Shown here: positions 31,440 to 38,255 of the stretch, one piece after another
How positions within the stretch are numbered: the stretch's first letter is position 1
How the letters are laid out: every line of letters begins with the position of its first letter
Source of the DNA: Caldifarciminota bacterium
Lineage (GTDB): Bacteria; SDB-A
Length of the DNA stretch: 38,255 nucleotides
NCBI GenBank assembly: GCA_016929715.1
Contig: JAFGIG010000054.1
Coordinates: forward strand, 1 to 38,255
Direction of reading: 5' to 3'
Position numbers and translations under genes: made by a program
The notes under the pieces: model-generated
Database searches by the model: none
The model's input: the letters and a program-made list of their open reading frames with translations, nothing else
What the model was told of the DNA's origin: nothing

Positions 31440-33926
31440 CTAGTTTTCTCTTCTGTCTTCGTATTCTCTTCTGTCCTCTTCCCCGGCTTTTCCAGTCTCG
31501 AGAATTTTTCTGAAATCATCTTCCTCTATCAGTTTTCTCCTTTGCTCTGTCCTCTTATCCGACAAGTCTTCAGCGATTTCGACAGAAATAATTTCGAATG
31601 TTTCGCCTTCCAGCTGGATTTTATCGCCTTTTTTCTTGCCTATAATTTTTTCTCCAATCGGAGACAGATAAGAAAGAACTCCTCTATCAGGATCGGAATC
31701 CCATGGACCGAGTAAAGTAATTTTTCTTTCTTTTTCACCGCTTTTCAGTGAAACGGCGGTGCCTAATGATGCCTTCTCTGTGTCAATTTTATCTTCGTCA
31801 ATTATTTGGGTGCCCAAAAGCTCTTTTTCAATTTGGGCTATTCTTGCCGTCAGTTCACCGTGTTTGGCTCTCGCGGAATGATATTCAAAATTTTCAGACA
31901 AATCCCCCTGAGCCGCCGCTTTTTTTATCTCTTCAACAATCGCAGGGAGTTCTTCGTAGAGCAGTTTATCTCTTTGAGACTGCTTGCAAAGATATGCTTT
32001 TTTTGAAACGTAAACCACATCACCTCCTGTTAATTGTAATTCTTCGGACACGACAATTTCCGGTCTTATCCTTATCAATTTAGTTCTTATATCGCTTTCC
32101 TGAAGCTGGTTGAAAAGAGAAGATTCGCTCACCCAGTTCAAAATAAGTTTTGCTTGAGGCAAAAGCGCACCGAGGACTGCTTGACGAATTATCTTATAAT
32201 CATCATTTTTCAAAACATCTCTTGATGCAGAAATTATCTTTCTGTTTCTTTCCGTGTTTTCGGTGGAATGCTTTTCTGCTGTTTTGAACAACCATTCTGT
32301 CATAGTCACTTCAGAAGGGCGATTAGGATTCTTATAGTCTTTTAATGATTTTTCTACAGCCCATAAAAGGGCTTCAGGTGATTCGTAAGGCTTTTGGAAA
32401 ACCATATCCATATAGTCCTCTCTTCTCCCTGAGGACAAGAAATCCCTGAAACCAAAAGCTTTCGCAAAAAAAAGCTTTCTTTTTAGCTTTTCTTCATCTT
32501 CAGAAAAAACCATTATTGTTTTAACGAATTTTTCCCTGAAATCATTTTTTACATTACTTTCAACAACCGATAAAATATCGTCTTCGCTCATTTTAGGCAT
32601 TTTAATGTCGGAGCCTATACTTACACCGATTTTACTGAATTCCTGAGCAAGAAAATAATATTTGACCTTTGTCAATGGAGTCAATTTCGCAAACTTTTTT
32701 TCTAGGGCTGAAAAATATTCTTCTATCTGCCCGAGTGTTTTTTCAGTCAATCCTTGCTTTTTAACTGACCCGAGAAAAGCATAAACCTGGTCGTATTGAT
32801 CTTCCGGATCTTTTTCAGGAGAAAAATCAACTTCAAGATTTTCATCCGTATTTTTGGGCTCTGCTCTGAGCGAAAACTTTCCGCCTTTTCCCCCTGAGGT
32901 GTAATCTATATAAAGATCTCTCTTGAGTTTCTCTCTGGTTGTGTTCCACCAGGAATCTTGTATGTCTAGGTCCTTAGATATATTTTTTTTCAGATCCTGT
33001 CCATGCGCCTGTCCTCTAAAACTTCTTAAGTAGCTTTTAACTACAGAAACCGGATCTTTTTCAATCCGGGATATAAGTTCTTCGTGCCTTGTTTTTGTAA
33101 TTACCGACCAGTGATTGTCGGGCAAGGGATAGACGATTTTTTCAACTCCGCTTAAATTCATTGCGTGTCCGTTTTTTTTTTCGAAGTCAATTATTATTTC
33201 GTCCTGGTATGGAATCATTTCAGCTACTCTTCCAAGTCCCCACGAATCGTGCATTACCCATTTTCCTTCATCGTATTGCATGAATTCGTGTATTTTATCT
33301 AAAGTTGGAGCCATGTCCTTCCTTGAGTTGATATTTGTCTCTTCTAAATAATACTCAAGGTGCGGGCAGTCAGAATATCTTTTTCTTAGACAGAACAAAA
33401 CGTTTTTCCTGACATCTTCAGATGGATTAATCTTCCAGCAAAGCACGAGAATTTCTTCCATTTCTTCCCAAAGATTTGATGCCGCATACTTTTCAAGAGA
33501 TCTTATAATCCATTCAAATGCGGTTTTGTTTTTACCTGAATTTAGAAGCCTTTCAGCCCAATGAAATATTTTTTCGTGTTTGAACCATTCGCCGGAGATT
33601 AAATCATCGAAAAACTCATCGGCTTCCGTATCCCTTTTTTCCGATATCAACTCATCTATGACATATTCGATCATAGTCAGGGTTTTCCCTTTCAACTCCA
33701 TCAGTCTAATCGCATGATCGGCTTTTTTAACTTCATTCTCCAGAAGTTTTTTAAGAAAGAATTCTTCTTGCTTTTTATCTTTAACACACTTGTAATAATC
33801 GGCGAGAAATCTCAGGCAAGCCCTGTTTTCTTCGGTTTTCAGAATATTTTCACAAAACTCTTTTGCTTGGTCGAATTTATTCTCTCTCTTCAGCTCTTCG
33901 ATCTTTTCCGTAATTTTTTCTTCCAT
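31440..33926 (-). CDS. greA: Long-form transcript cleavage factor GreA with N-terminal extension
   Basis: The protein has 828 residues with the ATG at 33926, which has a GAGGTGG site; GTG 33932 is an alternative. The C-terminal part (about 640-795) is a complete GreA: an N-terminal coiled coil with the catalytic tip GDLSENFEYHSAR (the acidic Asp and Glu that act at the polymerase secondary channel are kept) and the FKBP-like domain with LGPWDSDPDRGVLSYLSP. The preceding 640 residues are mostly helical, TPR-like, with a small beta domain near 215-270 (KWVMHDSWGLGRV, IIIDFEKKNGHAMNLSG) reminiscent of Tudor/CarD-like modules. A charged tail closes the protein. Ordinary GreA has about 158 residues. 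Such long forms are known from spirochaetes and chlamydiae. Confidence 0.93.
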   Translation of the reverse strand: MEEKITEKIEELKRENKFDQAKEFCENILKTEENRACLRFLADYYKCVKDKKQEEFFLKKLLENEVKKADHAIRLMELKGKTLTMIEYVIDELISEKRDTEADEFFDDLISGEWFKHEKIFHWAERLLNSGKNKTAFEWIIRSLEKYAASNLWEEMEEILVLCWKINPSEDVRKNVLFCLRKRYSDCPHLEYYLEETNINSRKDMAPTLDKIHEFMQYDEGKWVMHDSWGLGRVAEMIPYQDEIIIDFEKKNGHAMNLSGVEKIVYPLPDNHWSVITKTRHEELISRIEKDPVSVVKSYLRSFRGQAHGQDLKKNISKDLDIQDSWWNTTREKLKRDLYIDYTSGGKGGKFSLRAEPKNTDENLEVDFSPEKDPEDQYDQVYAFLGSVKKQGLTEKTLGQIEEYFSALEKKFAKLTPLTKVKYYFLAQEFSKIGVSIGSDIKMPKMSEDDILSVVESNVKNDFREKFVKTIMVFSEDEEKLKRKLFFAKAFGFRDFLSSGRREDYMDMVFQKPYESPEALLWAVEKSLKDYKNPNRPSEVTMTEWLFKTAEKHSTENTERNRKIISASRDVLKNDDYKIIRQAVLGALLPQAKLILNWVSESSLFNQLQESDIRTKLIRIRPEIVVSEELQLTGGDVVYVSKKAYLCKQSQRDKLLYEELPAIVEEIKKAAAQGDLSENFEYHSARAKHGELTARIAQIEKELLGTQIIDEDKIDTEKASLGTAVSLKSGEKERKITLLGPWDSDPDRGVLSYLSPIGEKIIGKKKGDKIQLEGETFEIISVEIAEDLSDKRTEQRRKLIEEDDFRKILETGKAGEEDRREYEDRREN

Positions 33927-33933
33927 TACCACC

Positions 33934-35193
33934 TCATTTAGCGTATTTTAACAGCTCCATCATCTCTTTTTTATAAGCTTCTACACCAGGCTGATTGTAT
34001 GCGTTTACGCCGATAAACTGCGAGCTGAAAGCAGCTGAAAACATAAAAAAAGCAAAAAGCTCACCCAGTCTCGATTCATCGGTTTTATCAACTGAAATAT
34101 CTATAACAGGCCTGCCGCTGTTCTCGTGCGCTTTTCGCGTCCCTTTTTTTGCCTGTTCGTTTATCCAAGAAAGATTTTTTCCGGCAAGATATTCAAGTTT
34201 GTCCCCGAGATTTGTTTCAGGTATGCAAATGTCTAAATCGTTTTTAACCCAAAAAAATGTTTCAAAAAGTTCTTTCCTGCCATCTTGAAGATATTGGCCG
34301 ACAGAATGAAGGTCTCTCGTGCAGTGAGCGGTTGAAGGAAAGATGCCTTTAAGATCTTTGCCTTCACACTCTCCAAAGAGCTGTTGCCACCACAAACCTA
34401 TGAAATGAGTTCTTTCCTGCCATGTGATAAGAAGTTCATTCAGATAACCCATGAGATATAGGTTAAACCTAATGAAGGAATACCGCAGTGCAGAATTCTT
34501 TCTTATATCCTTTGTTCGATACGTCTCCCTGGCGTCACAAAAACATTTTGAAAGTTTTTTTACATCAGCTCCTGCTGCTGCCAGAGGCAATAACCCAACA
34601 GGAGTCATAACGGAAAACCGCCCTCCTATATCATTTGGAACGGCAAAAGTTTTCCATTTGTTTTGATCCGCGGCTTCCCTTAGCAAACCTGAATTTCCGT
34701 CAGTTATAGCCGTTATTTGTGCTTTTTCAGCTCGGGAAAAATCTATACCCGTCATTTTGAGGATAATCCTCAGGGAAAGAGCAGGTTCCAATGTCCTTCC
34801 GGACTTGCTGATGACAATTATCGCTGTTCTGCGGCCTTTGAGCTTTTTTGAAAGTCGATTATAAGTGTCGGGTGAAAGGTTGTATCCGCAGAAATGAATT
34901 CCTGGCGCTGTTTCAGCGGATAGAAAATCCACCGCGGCTTTTGCTCCAAGATAAGACCCTCCTATTCCTATCACGACGACTTCATCGAATCTATCCCTTA
35001 GAAACGAGGAGTGTTCATAAATTTCTTCCATCAAAGCCGGACTTGCTTCGTAGTCCATCCAGCCCATGAACTCCGACCCTATAGTTTTCTTATTCAGAAC
35101 AGAATCGGCTATGCTCTCGTAAATTCCCGATAATCCGCACTTTTCTATAATTTTTTCCAAATAAATCCCGTAATCCATTGATATTCCGTCCAT
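33934..35193 (-). CDS. pgi: Glucose-6-phosphate isomerase
   Basis: The protein has 419 residues, typical of the shorter bacterial isomerases. It interconverts glucose-6-phosphate and fructose-6-phosphate in glycolysis. Visible signatures are VVVIGIGGSYLGAKA, VISKSGRTLEPALSL, NDIGGRFSVMTPVG, LFGECEGKDLKG and the HCTRDLHSVGQYLQDG block containing the substrate-binding His. The start ATG 35193 has a GGAGA site seven bases before it. It is followed after 7 bp by greA, whose ribosome-binding site overlaps the pgi stop, so the two are probably co-transcribed. Confidence 0.96.
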   Translation of the reverse strand: MDGISMDYGIYLEKIIEKCGLSGIYESIADSVLNKKTIGSEFMGWMDYEASPALMEEIYEHSSFLRDRFDEVVVIGIGGSYLGAKAAVDFLSAETAPGIHFCGYNLSPDTYNRLSKKLKGRRTAIIVISKSGRTLEPALSLRIILKMTGIDFSRAEKAQITAITDGNSGLLREAADQNKWKTFAVPNDIGGRFSVMTPVGLLPLAAAGADVKKLSKCFCDARETYRTKDIRKNSALRYSFIRFNLYLMGYLNELLITWQERTHFIGLWWQQLFGECEGKDLKGIFPSTAHCTRDLHSVGQYLQDGRKELFETFFWVKNDLDICIPETNLGDKLEYLAGKNLSWINEQAKKGTRKAHENSGRPVIDISVDKTDESRLGELFAFFMFSAAFSSQFIGVNAYNQPGVEAYKKEMMELLKYAK

Positions 35194-35223
35194 AGTATCT
35201 CCGACGAAAATTGTTTAAAACCG

Positions 35224-35252
35224 TTGGCTTTTAATGTCTTTGAGCTTAAAAT
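35224..35252 (+). promoter_or_regulatory. Candidate promoter of the esterase-like/HD-GYP pair
   Basis: TTGGCT (35224-35229) and TAAAAT (35247-35252) are 17 bases apart. The transcript would start near 35259, which favours the ATG at 35297 over that at 35234. Confidence 0.4.
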
Positions 35253-35256
35253 TATA
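35251..35256 (-). promoter_or_regulatory. Candidate -10 box for pgi-greA, overlapping the opposite promoter
   Basis: The minus strand reads TATAAT at plus positions 35251-35256, about 58 bp upstream of the pgi start. The matching -35 region (TTTTAA) is weak. The box overlaps the -10 of the divergent esterase-like promoter. Confidence 0.3.
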
Positions 35257-35296
35257 TGTCGAAAACTTGAATATTAAAAGTCTATTTGGAGCTCAG

Positions 35297-36484
35297 ATGA
35301 ATTTTGCTGATTTTATAAATTTGATGAATTTTTTGAATTCCCATGAAAATAATATTCAAAGACTCGATATAATGAGAAAAACTTTAATTAACATGAATTC
35401 TAAAAAACAAATTCCGATTGCTTCAGAAGACAAAAGAGTTATTTTTGCTTGGATCGGAGACGAACCTGAATATAGAGACAAGACTATTTATCTCCGTCAT
35501 TCGGAAAACGGATGGGAAAGAGACGGATACCTCGGCAGGTATTACGACAGCGAAATAAGACTGGCAATTAGGAATTTCAACGGCGCTGAAAAGATCCTCT
35601 ATAAATTTGAGTCGGATTTCTTATGGTTTCACGACCCGATTAATTCGAGCGTGGAATGGGACGGAACTACCGGCGAACTCTTAAATTCGAGGATGAATTC
35701 AGTTATACATTTTTCACCTGAGCCTTCCTGGCCTTACGGAAGAACCGAAATGTTTGATTTGGAGTTCACTTACGAAGGGTTTAAGGTTTTGGTGAGGAAT
35801 TGGATAATATTCCCGCCTGATTACGACAGGCATCTCTCTTCCTATCCGCTGATGTTGCTTTCTTTCGGAGAACATTATGCGACTCATTTCGAACTTTCAT
35901 CTCTTCCGGCATTGCTAATGCAGGATAATACAATCGCAGAATTTCCTCTAATTGTCTTAGTCAGTTCAGAAATCACAGAAAGAGGAAGAGAGATTCCGAA
36001 AGAAGAGATTTATTCCCCCAAAGGCATATTGCGAAAATTGATGGAAAACTATTTCGCAAATTTCATCATCTGTGAAATTGAACAAAGATACAGGACAAAA
36101 AGAAATCCCGCATACCGGACAATAGGCGGCTTCAAAGCAGGAGCTCTTTTCGCCCTGAACGTCGGACTGAATTATCCAAATGTATTCTCCAACATTGCCT
36201 GCCAGTCGCTTGATGAAAAAATCGACCCTGCTCTAATTCCAGATTTTTCTAAGGACTCCCCTGTTTCACCTCCCGTGATGTATTTCGACTGCGGAGAATC
36301 GGGATCTTTGGAAAATATAAGGGAAACCGCTTCTATACTCAGAAAAAAAGGTTACAAATACACTGATATTGCTATTTTTAAAGATCAGACGGAAAGCCCA
36401 GAGGAGATTAAATCAAGACTGAAAAAGCTCTTCGAAAAACTTTACGGAAGATTCCCTCTCGGAGCGGAGAGATATTATGATTGA
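35297..36484 (+). CDS. Fes/esterase-D-like protein lacking the catalytic triad (probable pseudoenzyme)
   Basis: The start is placed at ATG 35297 (395 residues), where GGAG lies five bases upstream; ATG 35234 has no such site and lies before the predicted transcript start. Residues about 40-125 resemble the N-terminal beta domain of enterochelin esterases (ILYKFESDFLWFHDPINSS). The rest resembles their alpha/beta-hydrolase domain, with WIIFPPDY and the nucleophile-elbow region YRTIGGFKAGALFALNVGLNYPNVF. The expected GxSxG Ser is replaced by Lys280 (GFKAG), the acidic position reads CGESGS, and no His is present in the expected GGH region. Catalysis by the usual triad is therefore impossible. 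It overlaps the HD-GYP gene by eight bases. Confidence 0.72.
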   Translation: MNFADFINLMNFLNSHENNIQRLDIMRKTLINMNSKKQIPIASEDKRVIFAWIGDEPEYRDKTIYLRHSENGWERDGYLGRYYDSEIRLAIRNFNGAEKILYKFESDFLWFHDPINSSVEWDGTTGELLNSRMNSVIHFSPEPSWPYGRTEMFDLEFTYEGFKVLVRNWIIFPPDYDRHLSSYPLMLLSFGEHYATHFELSSLPALLMQDNTIAEFPLIVLVSSEITERGREIPKEEIYSPKGILRKLMENYFANFIICEIEQRYRTKRNPAYRTIGGFKAGALFALNVGLNYPNVFSNIACQSLDEKIDPALIPDFSKDSPVSPPVMYFDCGESGSLENIRETASILRKKGYKYTDIAIFKDQTESPEEIKSRLKKLFEKLYGRFPLGAERYYD

Positions 36485-37658
36485 CATAATCAAGCTTCTC
36501 TACAGACTTAACAAAATTGGAATTTCACTTTCGGCTATCCGGGATCTAGACGAGTTTTTCGATTATATACTTAAAGAAGCCCGTGAATTTGCAAACTGTG
36601 ACGGAGGGACTCTCTACACAGTCCACGGCGACCTTCTCGAACTTACTGTAAGCCAAAATCAAACACTTTCGGAAAGAGCCGGAGACAACGCTGTAAAAAC
36701 CAATTACATTAAAGTTTCAATGCCGATTTCAACCCAGAGCATCGCGGGTTACGTGACTTTGACAGGCAATACGGTCAACATAGCCGACGCCTACGATATC
36801 GACAAAAAATATCCGTTTAAACACAATAAATCATTTGACGAGAAATCAGATTACAAAACAATTTCAATTCTGACTGTGCCTTTGAAAGAACCCTCAGGAA
36901 ATATTTTAGGGATATTGCAGCTTATAAACAGGCGCGACAACCAAAACAACATCACTCCTTTTCCGGATGATTTGATAGACCTGACACAATCTTTGGCTTC
37001 TCAGGCAGCCGTAGCCCTCAGAAACGTAAAGTATTCAGAAGAATTAAAGAAGTCTTATTACGAGACAATCTTCAGGCTTTCAGTGGCGGCGGAATTCAAG
37101 GACTCCGATACCGCAAATCATCTGAAAAGGATGAGTCATTACGCCCAGATGATAGCCAAAAACATTTCCCTTCCGCAGGAAGAAACAGAACTGATTCTTC
37201 ACGCAGCTCCAATGCACGACATAGGAAAATTGGGTATTCCGGATCACATTCTTCTCAAGCCCGGAAGGCTCACCGACGAAGAATGGGAAGAGATGAAAAA
37301 ACACACGGTCTACGGCTCAAAAATACTGGAAAATTCAAAAAATACCATTCTTGAAACATCAAGAGTGATAGCTCTTTATCATCATGAAAAATACAACGGT
37401 CTCGGATATCCTTTTGGCCTCAAAGGAGAAGATATCCCTCTTTACGCGAGAATATGCTCCATCGCGGATGTATTTGACGCATTGACATCGACAAGACCTT
37501 ATAAAAAATCATTTTCCAGTGATGAATCTTTCAAAATAATCGAAGACGAGACAGGATTGTCTTTCGATCCTGAACTCGCCGAAGCTTTTCTCAGGGATAA
37601 ATCCGAAGTCCTTTCAATCATGAACACTTACAGGGAATCAGACCAGAACCTCAAATAA
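36477..37658 (+). CDS. GAF-HD-GYP protein (putative c-di-GMP phosphodiesterase)
   Basis: The protein has 393 residues and starts at ATG 36477, after GGAGCGGAGAG inside the preceding gene. Residues about 18-185 form a GAF sensory domain (CDGGTLYTV, SIAGYVTLTGNTVNIADAY, ILTVPLKEPSGNILGILQLINR). Residues about 195-385 are an HD-GYP domain with H247-D248 in MHDIGKLGIPD, HHEKYNGLGYP at 302-312, and IADVFDALTSTRPYK. It is likely a cytosolic phosphodiesterase of cyclic di-GMP gated by a small ligand or redox cofactor bound to the GAF domain; the ligand is unknown. Its end overlaps the convergent CcdA-like gene by 21 bp. Confidence 0.93.
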   Translation: MIDIIKLLYRLNKIGISLSAIRDLDEFFDYILKEAREFANCDGGTLYTVHGDLLELTVSQNQTLSERAGDNAVKTNYIKVSMPISTQSIAGYVTLTGNTVNIADAYDIDKKYPFKHNKSFDEKSDYKTISILTVPLKEPSGNILGILQLINRRDNQNNITPFPDDLIDLTQSLASQAAVALRNVKYSEELKKSYYETIFRLSVAAEFKDSDTANHLKRMSHYAQMIAKNISLPQEETELILHAAPMHDIGKLGIPDHILLKPGRLTDEEWEEMKKHTVYGSKILENSKNTILETSRVIALYHHEKYNGLGYPFGLKGEDIPLYARICSIADVFDALTSTRPYKKSFSSDESFKIIEDETGLSFDPELAEAFLRDKSEVLSIMNTYRESDQNLK

Positions 37659-38255
37659 AACAACACAGCCGAGAGTAAAAAGTATAATCGCCATAAATGA
37701 TTTGAGGAGTTTTATATTCTTTTGAACCATCCGCTGGATAGGTGCAAGGTCTGTAGTAACGGCGTAAATCGTGATTATCCCCAGAAGCGGCGCTAGGAAC
37801 ATTATGTTATATATAAAGAGCAAAACAACCGACTTCCATGAAGTTTGGGATATCATTACGATAGTTGGAATGTATATCTGACCGGTGCAGAGAAGTTCTG
37901 AAAGTGAAACCGCTGTTCCAGCGAAAAAAAACATGAAAAACAGAGCATTTTTGTTAATTCTCAGAATTTTGTGTATCTTCTTTACTGTCCCTTCAGATAG
38001 AGAAGATTTTTTACCCCTGGGTTTGAAAATATCATAGAGCTGAAGCAGAGCCGAAATAAAACAAAACACCACGATTCCGACTTTAACGACTTTTGCGGCA
38101 AAAGGATAAAAAGAGAAATTCTTGGCCAAAAAAACTGCCGCCGCCCATCCGAAAACAAAATAAAAGAAAAATATACCGGCGGAAAAAAACAACGCGGAAA
38201 GCAGGACAGTCCCTTTTTTTCTGCCTTTAACCGTTAAAAAAGAGATCAGAAACAC
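37638..38255 (-). CDS. CcdA/DsbD-like cytochrome c biogenesis membrane protein (5' end outside window)
   Basis: The frame stays open to the right edge, so the N-terminus is missing; 205 residues are seen, and the GTG at the edge need not be the start. About five strongly hydrophobic segments are visible. The segment SELLCTGQIYIPTIVMI contains a single Cys in the CTGQxYxPTI pattern of a CcdA/DsbD-transmembrane-like family that moves reducing equivalents across the inner membrane. The first conserved Cys of the pair would lie in the missing part. A basic loop (KPRGKKSS) lies between segments. The end overlaps the HD-GYP gene on the other strand. Confidence 0.78.
   Translation of the reverse strand: MFLISFLTVKGRKKGTVLLSALFFSAGIFFFYFVFGWAAAVFLAKNFSFYPFAAKVVKVGIVVFCFISALLQLYDIFKPRGKKSSLSEGTVKKIHKILRINKNALFFMFFFAGTAVSLSELLCTGQIYIPTIVMISQTSWKSVVLLFIYNIMFLAPLLGIITIYAVTTDLAPIQRMVQKNIKLLKSFMAIILFTLGCVVLFEVLV

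Noticed and set aside
1-38255. CRISPR arrays, insertion sequences, tRNA and rRNA genes
   Set aside because: I saw no regular short repeats, transposase-like frames, cloverleaf-type sequence or rRNA-like stretch in the gaps.

Overview
The window reads as chromosomal DNA of a diderm (outer-membrane) bacterium, most likely an uncultured lineage. The evidence for an outer membrane is a type IV pilus secretin operon (pilMNOPQ), a LolA-type lipoprotein carrier, a LolB-like lipoprotein, a lytic transglycosylase and many lipoproteins with SPII lipoboxes. Genes are tightly packed with short overlaps, base composition is moderate to slightly AT-rich, and TTG and GTG starts are unusually frequent. The very long GreA with an N-terminal extension, together with DegT, HD-GYP, SpoIID-like and CcdA-like proteins, recalls spirochaete or FCB-type candidate phyla. 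I cannot assign a phylum from sequence reading alone. I see no mobile element, CRISPR array, tRNA or rRNA, and no gene-free stretch longer than about 240 bp.

Layout. Positions 1-2740 (+): the C-terminus of an M18 aminopeptidase, a DegT/DnrJ-type PLP aminotransferase and a response regulator with an HD-GYP output domain. Positions 2745-10713 (-): a leftward cell-envelope cluster read in the order small lipoprotein, terminator, S66 LD-carboxypeptidase, SpoIID/LytB-like protein, Slt-type lytic transglycosylase, GT2 glycosyltransferase, beta-propeller lipoprotein and LolB-like lipoprotein. A divergent promoter region at about 10714-10954 separates this from the rightward operon at 10955-15602, which is a small helix-turn-helix protein followed by pilM-N-O-P-Q and a strong terminator. 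Positions 15708-18508 (+): an L,D-transpeptidase, an LpoB-like lipoprotein and a COG3014-like lipoprotein. Position 18524-19423 (-): a metallo-beta-lactamase-fold hydrolase. Positions 19612-25151 (+): grpE, dnaK, dnaJ, rsmE and wecB, coupled by short gaps or overlaps.

Positions 25157-26437 (-): an ankyrin-repeat lipoprotein. Positions 26574-29919 (+): an internally deleted hisC remnant, ftsK and a lolA-like gene. Positions 29960-31438 (+): an ECF sigma factor, a zinc-finger anti-sigma factor and a Spy/CpxP-like periplasmic protein. Positions 31440-35193 (-): pgi followed by the extended greA. Positions 35297-37658 (+): a Fes-like esterase relative that has lost its catalytic triad, coupled to a GAF-HD-GYP protein. 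Positions 37638-38255 (-): a CcdA-like membrane protein cut by the window edge.

The dominant theme is the cell envelope: peptidoglycan cleavage and cross-linking, lipoprotein transport, pilus assembly and envelope stress sensing, with cyclic-di-GMP-type turnover domains at both ends. The items most worth a second look are the hisC remnant made by an apparent in-frame deletion between two ITTG motifs, the triad-less esterase paired with an HD-GYP protein, the GT2 protein with a degenerate first glycosyltransferase half, the ankyrin lipoprotein built from a duplicated five-repeat block, and the short HTH protein with a nearby inverted repeat at the head of the pil operon.
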